Below, in pieces: positions 46,302 through 55,758 of a stretch of 64,000 bases of DNA (positions are counted from its first letter, which is position 1; every line of letters begins with the position of its first letter). The DNA is from Caballeronia sordidicola (lineage in GTDB: Bacteria; Pseudomonadota; Gammaproteobacteria; Burkholderiales; Burkholderiaceae), in the NCBI RefSeq assembly GCF_000729995.1, contig NZ_JNFG01000001.1, positions 144,814 through 208,813 of the forward strand, given 5' to 3'. The notes under the pieces are model-generated. The model saw nothing but the letters and a program-made list of their open reading frames with translations, was not told where the DNA came from and made no database searches. The translations under genes and the position numbers were made by a program.

Positions 46302-48586
46302 GTCTTGTCCCGATGCCTGCGGCGAGCGATCGAAGCGACCAGCAGCAAGACGAGGAACAGCGCTACCAGCGCCGCCGGAATGCCCCAGCGCCACGCGTTC
46401 TGCGTGAACCATGAACCGCCTGTATCCGCTTGGATGACTTCACCCGGATGCAGCGTGTCAAAGCGCCTGGCCACGCCTCCCGCATCGACGAGAGCAACGT
46501 CGCCTGGCGTCAGTTGCAGCGACGCCGTCAGCACCGGCGCGGTGTCGCCGGTCGCACGATAAACAATGCCAGGCTCGCCGTCCGCCCTCACCGCACCGAT
46601 CAACGCGAGGTTCTTCAGGCCCGAGACATCGGCGAGCATCTTGCCCGACGCATCCGTCAACGTCAGGCGGTCTTGCGACAGCATCGCGTGCGATGTTTCG
46701 CCTTTCAGCGCGACATCGGCGGCAAGGAACGGTCCCTTCGGCGCAAAGGCTTCGCCGTTCGGCGCGACCGATAACGTCGTGCGCGCCGGCACAATGCCGG
46801 CTGCATTCGCCAGACGGGCGACGCGTGCGAGCGACAGAGTAGTGTCGTCGAGATAGGCATTCGGCACGATCAGCGTGGCGCTGGTCGCGAAGCGCGCGGC
46901 CATGCCCGCGAAGTTATCGTCGAGATCGGCCTTGTCGAGTTGCAGGTTGCTCGTCGGCAGCACCGCGATGGGCTGGCCTTCCGAGCGAGCCTGGCAACCG
47001 CCTTCCGGCTGGCGTTCGAACACCACATGCAGCAGGTTGCCCGGTGCCAGCGCGTAGTGCGGTACGTGCGCTGTGATCCGCTGCGGCTTGCCGGTGGTGT
47101 TCAGTAACTGCGCGCCGATCAGCACGTCGTTGAAATAGATCGCGGCGGTTTGCGCAGCGCCATTGAGCGTGGGCATCGCGGATACATCGAGCACGATCGC
47201 GGACGGGAGCTTCCCGTTACCCGACACCGCGCCGAGGTCGAAATTCGCGTCCCACGTCGCGCGGCCGAGCACATTAAGCGTGCGCGGCTGGCCGCCGAGC
47301 GCCGACAGCGAGATTGCATCGACGTCCACATTCTGCGCGCGGTCGATCTGATGCACGACCAGGCGATCCGACACATCGATTGCGCGCCAGGCACGCGCGA
47401 GCACTGCGACGCCGTCGTTATCGCCTACGACGATGGCGACCTGACCGGCCAGATGCGCGATGCGCACTTCGCCGGCTGCAAGGGGCTCGGCGATCGGGCC
47501 AATGGAACGGGTGCGCCATGCGTCGAACGCGGTGACTGCTGTGGCGTCGACTTGCGTGCGCAGTGCGTCAAGTTCGGTCTTGAGCGAGTCACGCAAACGG
47601 TCGTCGGCGATGATCACATCAGGCGCGAAACCGGCGTGAGGCGCGAGCGCCACCAATGCGCCGGCTTCTGTCGGGTTCGCCAGTTTGTGCAGGCCGCCCG
47701 CGGCAAGCGCGGCGAATGCGGGAATGGCCCGCAGCGCGTCCGGCACAGTGACGCCGCTCAGGTCCACGGTGTCCCCTGCGACTGGCCATGCGCGCGTGAC
47801 CGGTGTCTTGCCTTCGCGCTGCAACTGCGCTTCGGCGCGCCAGCCTGCATCGAACGCCGGCGCCGCGACGCCGCGCGCGCCGGTCATCACAACGGGGGTC
47901 GGCGGCAGCGCGCTCCACACGGTACGCAAATCGTTGATCGCGGCGGGATCGAAGCTGTATGTCAGGCGAGAAGTGGGTCCGATCCGCAGCACATTGCCGA
48001 TCGCCGTCTGGTCGGCACAGACGTTATCGCTGATCACCGACAACCAGCCGAGACCGACACGAACGAAGCCGCTCGGCCGCGCCGCGCCGTCAACGCCGAT
48101 CGTGGCTGCGGCGTCGCCTTGCTGCTGTGTCAGCGCGCGGGCGAGAACAGGCGCGCCGTCCAGCGACAGCAGCATGGTCGTGCGGCCACCGTCGGCGTGC
48201 AGATAGGTGCCGTCGAATTGAAACGTCGCATTGGAGATCGGCACATTGACCGGCACCGGCAGGTAGAGCTCCTGGCGCGCATCCGGCGCGTGCAGGACGA
48301 CCGGATCGTGCATCCCAAGATCAGCCAGCGACACATTGCGGATCGCCATGCGGCCGTTGCCGAGTTGCGCGAAAGCAGCGGCTACACCGGTGGGCGCGGC
48401 CGCGGTGGCAACGGCGGGAGCACTCGGGGATACGGGCGCGGCATAGGCGGTCAGGTGCAGCGCACAAAAGACGGGCCACGCTGCGAAGGCGGCTAATCGA
48501 CGGGATGCAGTACGGCGAGAAAACGGTTTGATGGTCAAGAGTGTTATCTCAGAATTAGCATGCAACGCGTTCAGAACATCGGGCAA
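46298..48586 (-). CDS. BcsB-like cellulose synthase periplasmic subunit
   Basis: 762 residues from a TTG at 48586; a second TTG at 48538 with GAGATAAC before it would give MTIKPFSRRTASRR and is a good alternative. The signal-like N-terminus precedes alternating carbohydrate-binding and flavodoxin-like domains (LPVPVNVPISNATFQFDGTYLH, DVIIADDRL, VAIVVGDNDGVAVLARAW, AQTAAIYFNDVLIGAQLL). A single C-terminal anchor (WGIPAALVALFLVLLLVASIARRRH) completes the protein. BcsB normally forms the periplasmic ring on BcsA. No bcsA is present here; instead the next gene is nfrB, whose start overlaps this stop, so this subunit probably works with the NfrB-type synthase. Confidence 0.88.
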   Translation of the reverse strand: MPDVLNALHANSEITLLTIKPFSRRTASRRLAAFAAWPVFCALHLTAYAAPVSPSAPAVATAAAPTGVAAAFAQLGNGRMAIRNVSLADLGMHDPVVLHAPDARQELYLPVPVNVPISNATFQFDGTYLHADGGRTTMLLSLDGAPVLARALTQQQGDAAATIGVDGAARPSGFVRVGLGWLSVISDNVCADQTAIGNVLRIGPTSRLTYSFDPAAINDLRTVWSALPPTPVVMTGARGVAAPAFDAGWRAEAQLQREGKTPVTRAWPVAGDTVDLSGVTVPDALRAIPAFAALAAGGLHKLANPTEAGALVALAPHAGFAPDVIIADDRLRDSLKTELDALRTQVDATAVTAFDAWRTRSIGPIAEPLAAGEVRIAHLAGQVAIVVGDNDGVAVLARAWRAIDVSDRLVVHQIDRAQNVDVDAISLSALGGQPRTLNVLGRATWDANFDLGAVSGNGKLPSAIVLDVSAMPTLNGAAQTAAIYFNDVLIGAQLLNTTGKPQRITAHVPHYALAPGNLLHVVFERQPEGGCQARSEGQPIAVLPTSNLQLDKADLDDNFAGMAARFATSATLIVPNAYLDDTTLSLARVARLANAAGIVPARTTLSVAPNGEAFAPKGPFLAADVALKGETSHAMLSQDRLTLTDASGKMLADVSGLKNLALIGAVRADGEPGIVYRATGDTAPVLTASLQLTPGDVALVDAGGVARRFDTLHPGEVIQADTGGSWFTQNAWRWGIPAALVALFLVLLLVASIARRRHRDKT

Positions 48587-48716
48587 TGCACGGCCGGCAG
48601 ACGCAGCGGCCGCGTGCTGGTTTCACGCGGCATTGCGAGGGTGTTATTGCTAAAACGGCGTACAGCACCGGTTGCGCACCGCCGCTTAAAGCGCGGCGAC
48701 AGCCGGCGCGCAGGTT

Positions 48717-49919
48717 TTACACGAATTGCTTCGAACGGATCTTGCTGGCGGCGTTGAACGGCGGGTACTGCACGACCGCTCCCTGAGTGAATTCCTCGAA
48801 GGGCCGGCCAGCCAGCGCGGCGACAATGCGCCCCGATGCATGACCGTCGCCGTACGGGTTGATTCTGCAAGCGAACTGGTCGCGCGCGCCCTGATCGTCG
48901 AGCAGCGCAGTGACCGCTTCAACAATCGACTCGCGCCGCGTACCGACCAGTTTCACGGTGCCGGCCGCAACCGCTTCCGGCCGTTCGGTGACATCGCGCA
49001 TCACCAGCACCGGCTTGCCGAGTGCCGGGGCTTCTTCCTGCACGCCGCCCGAGTCGGTCAGGATGATCGACGCGCGCTGCATCAGCCGGACAAAGCCCAC
49101 GTAGTCGAGCGGCTCGATCAGATGAACGTTGGGCAGCTTGCCGAGCTTGTCCTGGACCGGGCCGCGCACGTTCGGGTTCAGGTGCACGGGATAGACGATC
49201 TGCACGTCGCCGCGACGGGCGAGTTCGGCCAGCGCCGAGCAAATGCGTTCGAAGCCCGTGCCGAAACTTTCGCGGCGATGGCCGGTGACGAGCAGCACCG
49301 GTTTTGTGTCGTCGATAAAGAGCAGCCGCGCGTCGAGCTCGGCACGCAGCGCGGCGTTCGCGTCGATGCGGGCAACCGTCATGAACAGCGCATCGATGAC
49401 CGTGTTGCCCGTCACGATGACCCGGCCCGACAGCGACTCGGCGTGCAGGTTGGCTTTGGACCCGGCAGTGGGCGCGAACATCAGGTCGCTGATGACATCG
49501 ACGAGACGGCGGTTCATCTCTTCCGGCCACGGCTGCATCAGGTTGCCGGTACGCAAGCCCGCTTCGACGTGTCCGACAGGGATCTGTCGATGGAACGCGG
49601 CAAGCGCGGAAGCCGACGCCGTTGTCGTGTCGCCGTGAACCAGTACACGATCGGGTTTTTCTGCGGCAAGCACGTCGTCGAGCGACGCGATCAAACGCGA
49701 CGTGAGGCCATTAAGCGTCTGATTACCTGTCATCAGCGCGAGGTCGTGATGGGGCGTAATGTCGAACAGCTCGAGTACCTGGTTCAGCATTTCGCGATGC
49801 TGACCGGTTACGCAGACGATCGATTCAATAGAAGGGTCTGCCTCAAGCTGCTTCACGAGCGGCGCCATTTTGATGGCCTCCGGGCGTGTGCCGAAAATAG
49901 AAAGAATTCGCGCTGACAT
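48717..49919 (-). CDS. wecB: UDP-N-acetylglucosamine 2-epimerase (non-hydrolysing)
   Basis: 400 residues. Family motifs run throughout: ILSIFGTRPEAIKMAPLVKQL, VCVTGQHREMLNQVL, VLVHGDTTTASASALAAFH, VGHVEAGLRTGNL, MQPWPEEMNRRLVD, VTGHRRESFG and LTDSGGVQEEAPALGKPVLVMRDVTERPE. It converts UDP-GlcNAc to UDP-ManNAc. It is the first gene of the nfr-type locus and would supply the activated sugar to NfrB. The 130-base gap to the bcsB-like gene contains no terminator. Confidence 0.96.
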   Translation of the reverse strand: MSARILSIFGTRPEAIKMAPLVKQLEADPSIESIVCVTGQHREMLNQVLELFDITPHHDLALMTGNQTLNGLTSRLIASLDDVLAAEKPDRVLVHGDTTTASASALAAFHRQIPVGHVEAGLRTGNLMQPWPEEMNRRLVDVISDLMFAPTAGSKANLHAESLSGRVIVTGNTVIDALFMTVARIDANAALRAELDARLLFIDDTKPVLLVTGHRRESFGTGFERICSALAELARRGDVQIVYPVHLNPNVRGPVQDKLGKLPNVHLIEPLDYVGFVRLMQRASIILTDSGGVQEEAPALGKPVLVMRDVTERPEAVAAGTVKLVGTRRESIVEAVTALLDDQGARDQFACRINPYGDGHASGRIVAALAGRPFEEFTQGAVVQYPPFNAASKIRSKQFV

Positions 49920-50482
49920 GATTGTCGGTCGTTTCCAAGTTTGATCCTGGCCCGCAGCGCGTGCTGTTTTGGACCTGAGTTCATGCGAGCGCTAACCGGG
50001 TGAATCTGACTGGCGCTTGTTCTCTAAATAAAACCTGCGGCCGATGCGGTGAATCCGGTTTTCTGGACTCGCAGGATCTCAAACGTCCTACCATTTAAAC
50101 TGCTGGCGCGCATTTTACCCTGCCAGATATCACCTGATCGTGATTTTTAGGTCTGTTAATCGTTAGGCATTGTCAACTTGCCGAGAGCGGGCTTTCCGTA
50201 AAAAGCGCTGGAGCAGCGTTGCCTCCCGTGCTGGCTTGATGCACAGGCGGCGAGGCAGGGCAGCAATGAAGCGAACCGGCGGCGGTTATCGAACGATCGG
50301 ACGCAAATCCGTGCCGCGCAGGTGTCCACTATTAAAAAAGCTTCGGGTGTCTTGATCGACGCGACGTTCGACGGGTATTGGCTCGCCGGTGACGAGTTGC
50401 ACACGCAATAACTCCGGGATTTCAGCCTTTGCGGCTGATTATCTCGAGCGTCGCGGATCAGGCGCAAAGGAGCGAGAAAGCC
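49920..50482. other. Intergenic, 563 bases, upstream of wecB
   Basis: No convincing gene on either strand. This is the expected control region of the wecB-bcsB-nfrB-nfrA locus. It contains an isolated TTGACA on the minus strand (50176-50171) but no matching -10 at a good distance, so I do not call a promoter. Confidence 0.45.
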
Positions 50483-50803
50483 TCACTGACTGCGAAACAA
50501 AGACGGCTGGATAAGGAAATCGTCACGGTTCTTGTCTGCGATCCACTGAGGCGCCCGTCCCCGCCCGCTCCACGTCGCCCCGGTTGCCGGGTCGCGGTAC
50601 TTTGCGTTGGCGACTGGCGCGACCAGACGGGCGTTAGCCCGGGTCCCTATCAGTTCCTGCAGGGAGATTTTATATTCCCTCATTTTCGCCACGATCTCGC
50701 GCAGCGCGCGATCTGCTTCCTGCTGGCGTGCTTGCTCCAGGTCGTGTTGAAGCGCTTCGCGCTGCGCCAGTAGTTCCTTCAAACCAGGCATTACCGTTTC
50801 CAT
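50483..50803 (-). CDS. H-NS family DNA-binding protein
   Basis: 106 residues from the ATG at 50803; five extra codons from a TTG at 50818 are possible. The N-terminal half is a heptad-rich dimerisation helix (MPGLKELLAQREALQHDLEQARQQEADRALREIV). The C-terminal DNA-binding motif YRDPATGATWSGRGRAPQWI is complete, with the GRGR minor-groove hook. H-NS-type proteins silence AT-rich or acquired DNA. It lies beside two accessory clusters, which it could control. Confidence 0.92.
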   Translation of the reverse strand: METVMPGLKELLAQREALQHDLEQARQQEADRALREIVAKMREYKISLQELIGTRANARLVAPVANAKYRDPATGATWSGRGRAPQWIADKNRDDFLIQPSLFRSQ

Positions 50804-51055
50804 ATTTTCCGAAATCAATTGGGTCGAGATGACGCGGCCAAGGGCGGCCTGTCCACCGAATATTAACCGCTATGCCGGGACTCTTGATAACGGATATTAA
50901 GGAGGCGCTTATCACGCCCGAAGCAAGTGTCGCCTCCATTGGATTGCGACTCTCATTCCCTTAGGTACGCTTGAGCTGCGAATTGTTCCCTCTATTAGCA
51001 ATCGCTTAACGCGGCCAGACCGCGACACCAGCCGGCCGCGGATCACCGCGCCGCG

Positions 51056-52228
51056 CTAAACGACGTTCTTTTCCACGATCGGACGTCCCTCGATCACGCG
51101 TTCCCAGCTCAGCGACGACAGGTCGAGCGAGGTGTACTTCCCTGCGAGGATCAGTTCGCTTACGCCACGTCCGGTCGCGGGACCCTGCTGAAGCCCATGA
51201 CCGCTGAAGCCATTCGCGAACACACAATTTTCGATGTCCGGGTGATAGCCGATAATTGCGTTCTGGTCGAGCACGTTGTACTCGTAGTAGCCCGACCAGC
51301 AGTTTTCAACGCGCAGGGCTTCGAACCCGGGAACACGGTGAGCAAGCGTCGGCCAGATGACGTCGTCGAAGATGGCGTGATCAACTTCGTCCAGCGGCAA
51401 GTCATCCGGATCGTTGTCCGGACTCGGCGACGTACCGCAAATATACGTCTTCCCCTCAGGCCGGAAATAAACACCGGTCGGGTCGATCAGCAAGGGACAG
51501 TGCTGCAACTGCGCCGGTGACGACACATTGAAAATGCTCCGGCGCCGCGCGAAAACCGGGATATCGATACCCATCATCTCCGCTGTTTTGCGCGCCCATG
51601 CACCCGCCGCATTGACCACCGTGTCGCATGCATAGCGCTCGCCGTTGCTCGCCACAGCATGTGTGACCCGCCGGCCCTCCCGCACCAATCCGGTCACATC
51701 CGCCGCCACGTATCGCGCACCCAGCGACTGCGCCTTCTTGCGAAGCGCCTGCACGAGACCATAGCCGTCGAACCACCCTTCCCCGCTTTCGCCAAACGTG
51801 CCGGAGACGAGATCCTCAACGTTCAGCCAGGGGAACTTCGCGTGCAGCGCGTCCTGCGCCATGAGCGTGATGTCGGCGCCAAGCTTCCTTTGCAACGCGT
51901 GGTTTTCACGAAGCGTTGCTTCCCCTGCCTGGGTAGCAAGGAAAAGATAACCGCCTTCGTGCAACTCGATCGCCGGCTTGAAACCATCGACTTCAAGAAG
52001 GTCCCCGATACCCCGAAGAAACTCGATACCGTACAACGACATTTGAATGCAAAGCGGCGTCGAGAACTGCTGCCGGATCGATGCGGCCGACAGCGCCGAC
52101 GATGACTTCGCGTAGCTCGGGTCGCGCTCGATCACGGTCACCTCGACCGTCGGGTCTGAAGCACGCAGAAAATAGGCGATCGAACTACCGATTACCCCGC
52201 CGCCCACAATAACAACCTTAGAACTCAC
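51056..52228 (-). CDS. FAD-dependent amino-acid oxidase/dehydrogenase (DadA/sarcosine-oxidase family)
   Basis: 390 residues from a GTG with GGAG seven bases upstream. The dinucleotide fold VVIVGGGVIGSSIAYFL opens the protein; the DAO-type middle has VVNAAGAWARKTAEMMG. The C-terminal FAD contact SGHGLQQGPATGRGVSELIL is complete. These enzymes oxidise secondary or D-amino acids, sarcosine or N-methyl-amino acids. It is the last gene of a seven-gene operon with an amino-acid ABC importer. Which imported compound it oxidises is not evident. Confidence 0.9.
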   Translation of the reverse strand: MSSKVVIVGGGVIGSSIAYFLRASDPTVEVTVIERDPSYAKSSSALSAASIRQQFSTPLCIQMSLYGIEFLRGIGDLLEVDGFKPAIELHEGGYLFLATQAGEATLRENHALQRKLGADITLMAQDALHAKFPWLNVEDLVSGTFGESGEGWFDGYGLVQALRKKAQSLGARYVAADVTGLVREGRRVTHAVASNGERYACDTVVNAAGAWARKTAEMMGIDIPVFARRRSIFNVSSPAQLQHCPLLIDPTGVYFRPEGKTYICGTSPSPDNDPDDLPLDEVDHAIFDDVIWPTLAHRVPGFEALRVENCWSGYYEYNVLDQNAIIGYHPDIENCVFANGFSGHGLQQGPATGRGVSELILAGKYTSLDLSSLSWERVIEGRPIVEKNVV

Positions 52229-52341
52229 GACTCACTCCAAATGGTTGTAGCCTGACGCCTCGCGTTCGCGAGCACGTTCCCTAAAGTAACTTTTTACACC
52301 AACTACGCCTGCTGCCGATTAATGCCGTCGCGCTCAAGACC

Positions 52342-53133
52342 TCACTCGCCCGGCTTTAGCCTTTCCGCAAGCTGTCCAATCGCTTCTCTCCATGGAGAGG
52401 CGAAGTGACGCGCCTTTAAATGATCGAGTCCGTCCTTGGTAAAAGTCCGCTCCGTCGCAATGCCTGCGGAGATTTCAAGAAGGCTTGTTTCCGGCTGGCT
52501 CAACGCGAAACTGGCCGGACCCGCGATGTTTCCGAGCGTCAACGCGCGAGCAGCGTCAGGTTCGAGACCGTGCCGCTCAAGCTCGGCCGCAAGTGCATGG
52601 GCCAAGTCGTATATCCACGTCGACGTACACAGCGACACCATCGCCGCGTTGAACGCGGCCTCGTTCGGCAATGCAATCACATCTCCGGCGCAGGAAAGCA
52701 ACGGCATGAGCGCCGGCGCCGGCGGATAAAGCGGTATGGGACCCGGCACAGTTTCTATGTAGCTGCCAGGCATGATGAGATGAATATCATCCACGCCGTG
52801 CAGCAACGCACGAAGCTCGTCCAGGCGAATGCCGGCCATGGCCGAAAGGACCGTGTGACGGCGCTCCCAGCGGAGGTTCGCCAACGCGGCCTCTGCATAT
52901 TCCGGCCTCACGCTCAAGAGGACCACGTCGGACCCGGCCAACACCTCTTCTGCAGACGCCGCCACAACGCAGTCGTGCTTGTGCGCCAGCGTGTTGGCGA
53001 CGTCGGCATTGCGCGGCGAAAGCAACACGTTTCCGTCATAGCCCCCACGGCGGAGCGCCGCAATAAAATACGAAGCGAATTGCCCCGTGCCGATGACACC
53101 AAGCCGGATCACGGATGCGCGTGACGTCTGCAT
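52342..53133 (-). CDS. ProC-like NAD(P)-dependent reductase
   Basis: 263 residues from the ATG at 53133, two bases after the cupin stop. The N-terminal fold LGVIGTGQFASYFIAALRRGGYDGN and the serine/aspartate loop SPRNADVA match the pyrroline-5-carboxylate reductase family. The C-terminal helical dimerisation part (DAARALTLGNIAGPASFAL, KDGLDHLKARHF) is present but diverges from typical ProC. It may reduce an imine intermediate produced by the adjacent oxidase. Its position in an uptake operon suggests a catabolic, not biosynthetic, role. Confidence 0.75.
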   Translation of the reverse strand: MQTSRASVIRLGVIGTGQFASYFIAALRRGGYDGNVLLSPRNADVANTLAHKHDCVVAASAEEVLAGSDVVLLSVRPEYAEAALANLRWERRHTVLSAMAGIRLDELRALLHGVDDIHLIMPGSYIETVPGPIPLYPPAPALMPLLSCAGDVIALPNEAAFNAAMVSLCTSTWIYDLAHALAAELERHGLEPDAARALTLGNIAGPASFALSQPETSLLEISAGIATERTFTKDGLDHLKARHFASPWREAIGQLAERLKPGE

Positions 53134-53135
53134 GA

Positions 53136-53504
53136 TCACGGTGACGCCGCCGCTATGTTCCGGTAAATCAGCATAACCATGCATCCGTTTTCCGACGCCG
53201 CCGTATGAAGCGTTCCTGGCGAACGCACGCAATACTGTCCACGCAGGTAGGTGCGCTCCTCGTCCGAAAAATCGCCGTCGAGGACATAGATCTCCTCGAA
53301 TAACTCATGACTATGCGAACCCGTACTTGCACCGGGATCGACTCTCATCAAGACAGTCGATTCGCCGTTGGACGGATTCTCGAACAACGTCACAACATCG
53401 AACCCCGGGGTGTCCGTCGGCTGCCATTGAAGCGTGGTCGCATCGAGAAAATGCGAGCCCGTCACATCAGGACTCAACGCGACTCCCCTGGCCGAACTGA
53501 TCAT
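53136..53504 (-). CDS. ChrR-type cupin protein
   Basis: 122 residues from the ATG at 53504, directly after GAGGAGAAGCA; the extra nine codons upstream include the ribosome site and are not translated. The cupin metal motif SHSHELFEEIYVLDG and the C-terminal GTLHTAASENGCMVMLIY resemble the cupin domain of ChrR and of small dioxygenases. It could act on an imported compound or as an accessory. Some small cupins are DMSP lyases, but their motif differs from the one here. Confidence 0.8.
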   Translation of the reverse strand: MISSARGVALSPDVTGSHFLDATTLQWQPTDTPGFDVVTLFENPSNGESTVLMRVDPGASTGSHSHELFEEIYVLDGDFSDEERTYLRGQYCVRSPGTLHTAASENGCMVMLIYRNIAAASP

Positions 53505-53534
53505 TGCTTCTCCTCGATTCGGGCCGGCCATTCG

Positions 53535-54371
53535 TTACTGCACCAGTCGCGGTGCGCCGACGTCGGCAGCTGCGGGCGCCAGACCATGCGCCTTCAAGAT
53601 CCGCGCGATATCGCCGGACTTGTGCAGATCCGCGATGTCCGCGCTAAGAGCATCGCCAAGCGCCTGGTTCGACTTCGTATAAGGAAACGCGGTCTGGCCC
53701 GGCTGAACCGATGCCGGGACCCTTGGGTCCGGCTTCACAGCCATGATCTTGATCGCGGCATAACCGCCCTTCATCTGGTCGTATTGCGCAACGGCGTAGC
53801 TGTCCGTACCCGCGTCAATCCGGCCGGCCGCCAGATCCTGAGCCATTGCAACCGGGTTGGGATAGAGCGTCACCGAGCTGCCGAGTACTTTCTGCAAGTC
53901 ACCCGTCCAGAGATATCCCTGAACCGAGCCGACCCGCTTGCCCTGCAACCCGGTGATGGTATCGATACCCTCCTTGGAGATGACACCCATCTGATCGAGA
54001 TACATTGGCCCGCTGAGCCCCAGGACCTTCGCGCGGTCAGCCGTCCGGTACCAGTCCCCCATCCCGATGTCCGCCTTTCCGGACACCACCGACTGGATGA
54101 CGGCCGCCGGATCCACCGTGCTGATCGAGAGCTTCAGACATTCCTTGGCGGCAATCAGCTTGACGATATCTCCGTCAACGCCACCAATGTCGGTGCTGCC
54201 CGCCGGAATCGAATAGGGAGGAAACACCCACGCCGCAACCGATAAGGTACCCGAAGTAATAGTCGGAAACGTGTGAGCAGGCTTGCACTGATCCGCGAAG
54301 GCAGAATAAGTGACGCAAGATAACAGGAAGCTCGCACACAGCTCCCCCAAAAATTTCGCTGACGTTTTCAT
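53535..54371 (-). CDS. Amino-acid-type ABC transporter substrate-binding protein
   Basis: 278 residues; AAGGA lies 10 bases before the ATG. A signal peptide ends near YSAFADQ. The family 3 binding fold follows (GTLSVAAWVFPPYSIP, GVDGDIVKLIAAKECLKL, GKADIGMGDWYRTADRA, LQGKRVGSVQGY). The aromatic-rich GDWYRT stretch is compatible with a cation-pi pocket for a quaternary or sulphonium ligand, but this is only a guess. It follows two permeases and precedes the enzymes. Confidence 0.88.
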   Translation of the reverse strand: MKTSAKFLGELCASFLLSCVTYSAFADQCKPAHTFPTITSGTLSVAAWVFPPYSIPAGSTDIGGVDGDIVKLIAAKECLKLSISTVDPAAVIQSVVSGKADIGMGDWYRTADRAKVLGLSGPMYLDQMGVISKEGIDTITGLQGKRVGSVQGYLWTGDLQKVLGSSVTLYPNPVAMAQDLAAGRIDAGTDSYAVAQYDQMKGGYAAIKIMAVKPDPRVPASVQPGQTAFPYTKSNQALGDALSADIADLHKSGDIARILKAHGLAPAAADVGAPRLVQ

Positions 54372-54457
54372 GTCGTTTTCCTTGTCGTGGTTTCAGTGGA
54401 GGGATATTCACGAACAGCTAAGCAGTAAACTAAGCAGCAAACATGGAGCGGATCGAG

Positions 54458-55120
54458 CTATCGAACGGCGTGACGTCCCAATCTTCGTTCGAGCACGGAG
54501 ACAAACAATGTTGCGGGAATACAGATGACAGCGAACATCAAGCCGGCGAGGATCAGCACCGGCATATATTCAAAGGTCGTGGACCCGATATTCGACGCCC
54601 GGCTGACCAGCTCGGGAAGCGCGATCGTGAAACAGAGAGACGTCGCCTGAAGCATCATGATCGAAAATCCAAGCAGCGCGGGCAGCGCAACTCTCAGGCC
54701 TTGAGGAACAATCACGAAGCGCAGGGCATCAACGCCATTGAGTCCAATCACTAACGCAGCCTCCTTTTGTCCATAGGGGACGGCCTCAAATCCTGCCCGG
54801 ATGATCTCGCTCGTATAAGCGCCGGTGCAGCACGCCAGCGCAACCACTGCCGACGCGAACGACGACAACGTAAGACCCGCCGTCGGCAAACCGAAATAGA
54901 CAAACTGAAGCAGGATCAGAACGGGCGCTCCCCTTCCGATTTCAACGAACGTCAGCGCGATGATCCGGATCGCCCTAGCTTTCGCCGGCACTGCAAGCGC
55001 CAGCACCAGCCCTAGCGGAATGCCTATTGCGAGGCTCAGGGCGGTGACCTCGAGCGAAAGACCATAACCGCCGATGAGCTCGGGAAGCCAACCCTTCCAG
55101 AGGTTGAGAAGCTCCATCAT
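54458..55120 (-). CDS. Amino-acid-type ABC transporter permease (second)
   Basis: 220 residues from the ATG at 55120, overlapping the previous permease stop (ATGA). EAA-loop region AYTSEIIRAGFEAVPYGQKEAALVIGLN and EIGRGAPVLILLQFVYFGLP identify a polar amino-acid permease. About five membrane segments are seen. Confidence 0.92.
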   Translation of the reverse strand: MMELLNLWKGWLPELIGGYGLSLEVTALSLAIGIPLGLVLALAVPAKARAIRIIALTFVEIGRGAPVLILLQFVYFGLPTAGLTLSSFASAVVALACCTGAYTSEIIRAGFEAVPYGQKEAALVIGLNGVDALRFVIVPQGLRVALPALLGFSIMMLQATSLCFTIALPELVSRASNIGSTTFEYMPVLILAGLMFAVICIPATLFVSVLERRLGRHAVR

Positions 55121-55758
55121 CTCGATACCCTCGAACGCAATTGAACATCGGCCCAGCGCGACAGCCACGCGATCGGCAAGCTCAGGAGTATGTAGAGAAG
55201 GGCCGCGGCCGCGTAGACGCTCAGTCCTCGAAACGTCTGCTGCGAAACGTGATACGACTGGTACGCGAGGTCACTTACGCCGATTGTCGAAGCAACGGCG
55301 GAGTCCTTCAGCAAGCCAATAAGATACGTAGCCCCGGATGGCAATGCGATCCTCGTCAACTGCGGCAGAACGACGTCGCGAAACTGTTGGCTCCTGGTCA
55401 GGTTCAGCACCTTCGCTGCTTCAAACTGCCCCGGGTGAATCGCGGTCAATGCGCCTCGATAGATTTCAGACATATTGGCTGCCGTCACCAGGCCAAGGCC
55501 CACCACGGCGGCCGTAAACGGGCTCATGGCGATGAGGCCGTTGCCAATGCCAAAGAACACAAAGAAGAGCCAGACAATCGGCGGAATGGACCGGCATGAA
55601 ACGACGATCGCCGTCGACGTGAGTCGCAGCACGCCATTAGTCGAGAGACGCATCGCGCAAAGCGGCAATCCAAGCGCCCCGCCCAGAACAAACGAAGCCA
55701 GCGTGAGTGCGATTGTCCACGGGACGCCCTGCAGGATCGCAGTGAGATCCATGATCAT
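55117..55758 (-). CDS. Amino-acid-type ABC transporter permease (first)
   Basis: 213 residues; its start overlaps the ATPase stop as TAATG. The EAA loop ANMSEIYRGALTAIHPGQFEAAKVLNLT and VVSCRSIPPIVWLFFVFFGIG are typical. It forms a heterodimeric channel with the next permease. Confidence 0.92.
   Translation of the reverse strand: MIMDLTAILQGVPWTIALTLASFVLGGALGLPLCAMRLSTNGVLRLTSTAIVVSCRSIPPIVWLFFVFFGIGNGLIAMSPFTAAVVGLGLVTAANMSEIYRGALTAIHPGQFEAAKVLNLTRSQQFRDVVLPQLTRIALPSGATYLIGLLKDSAVASTIGVSDLAYQSYHVSQQTFRGLSVYAAAALLYILLSLPIAWLSRWADVQLRSRVSR

Noticed and set aside
47150..48496. Open frame of 448 codons on the plus strand
   Set aside because: Antisense to the bcsB-like gene; composition dominated by Arg, typical of a shadow frame.
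48726..49916. Open frame of 396 codons on the plus strand
   Set aside because: Mirrors wecB almost end to end on the other strand; wecB has all family motifs and this frame none.
50171..50176. TTGACA as the -35 of wecB
   Set aside because: No acceptable -10 at 15-19 bases, and it is 250 bases from the start.
50156..50467. 103-codon minus-strand frame upstream of wecB
   Set aside because: Cys/Ser/Arg-rich, no family or ribosome site; treated as intergenic.
53136..53504. Cupin as a DddQ/DddW-type DMSP lyase
   Set aside because: The metal motif and the C-terminal half read like ChrR cupins; the motif of cupin DMSP lyases as I remember it is not matched.
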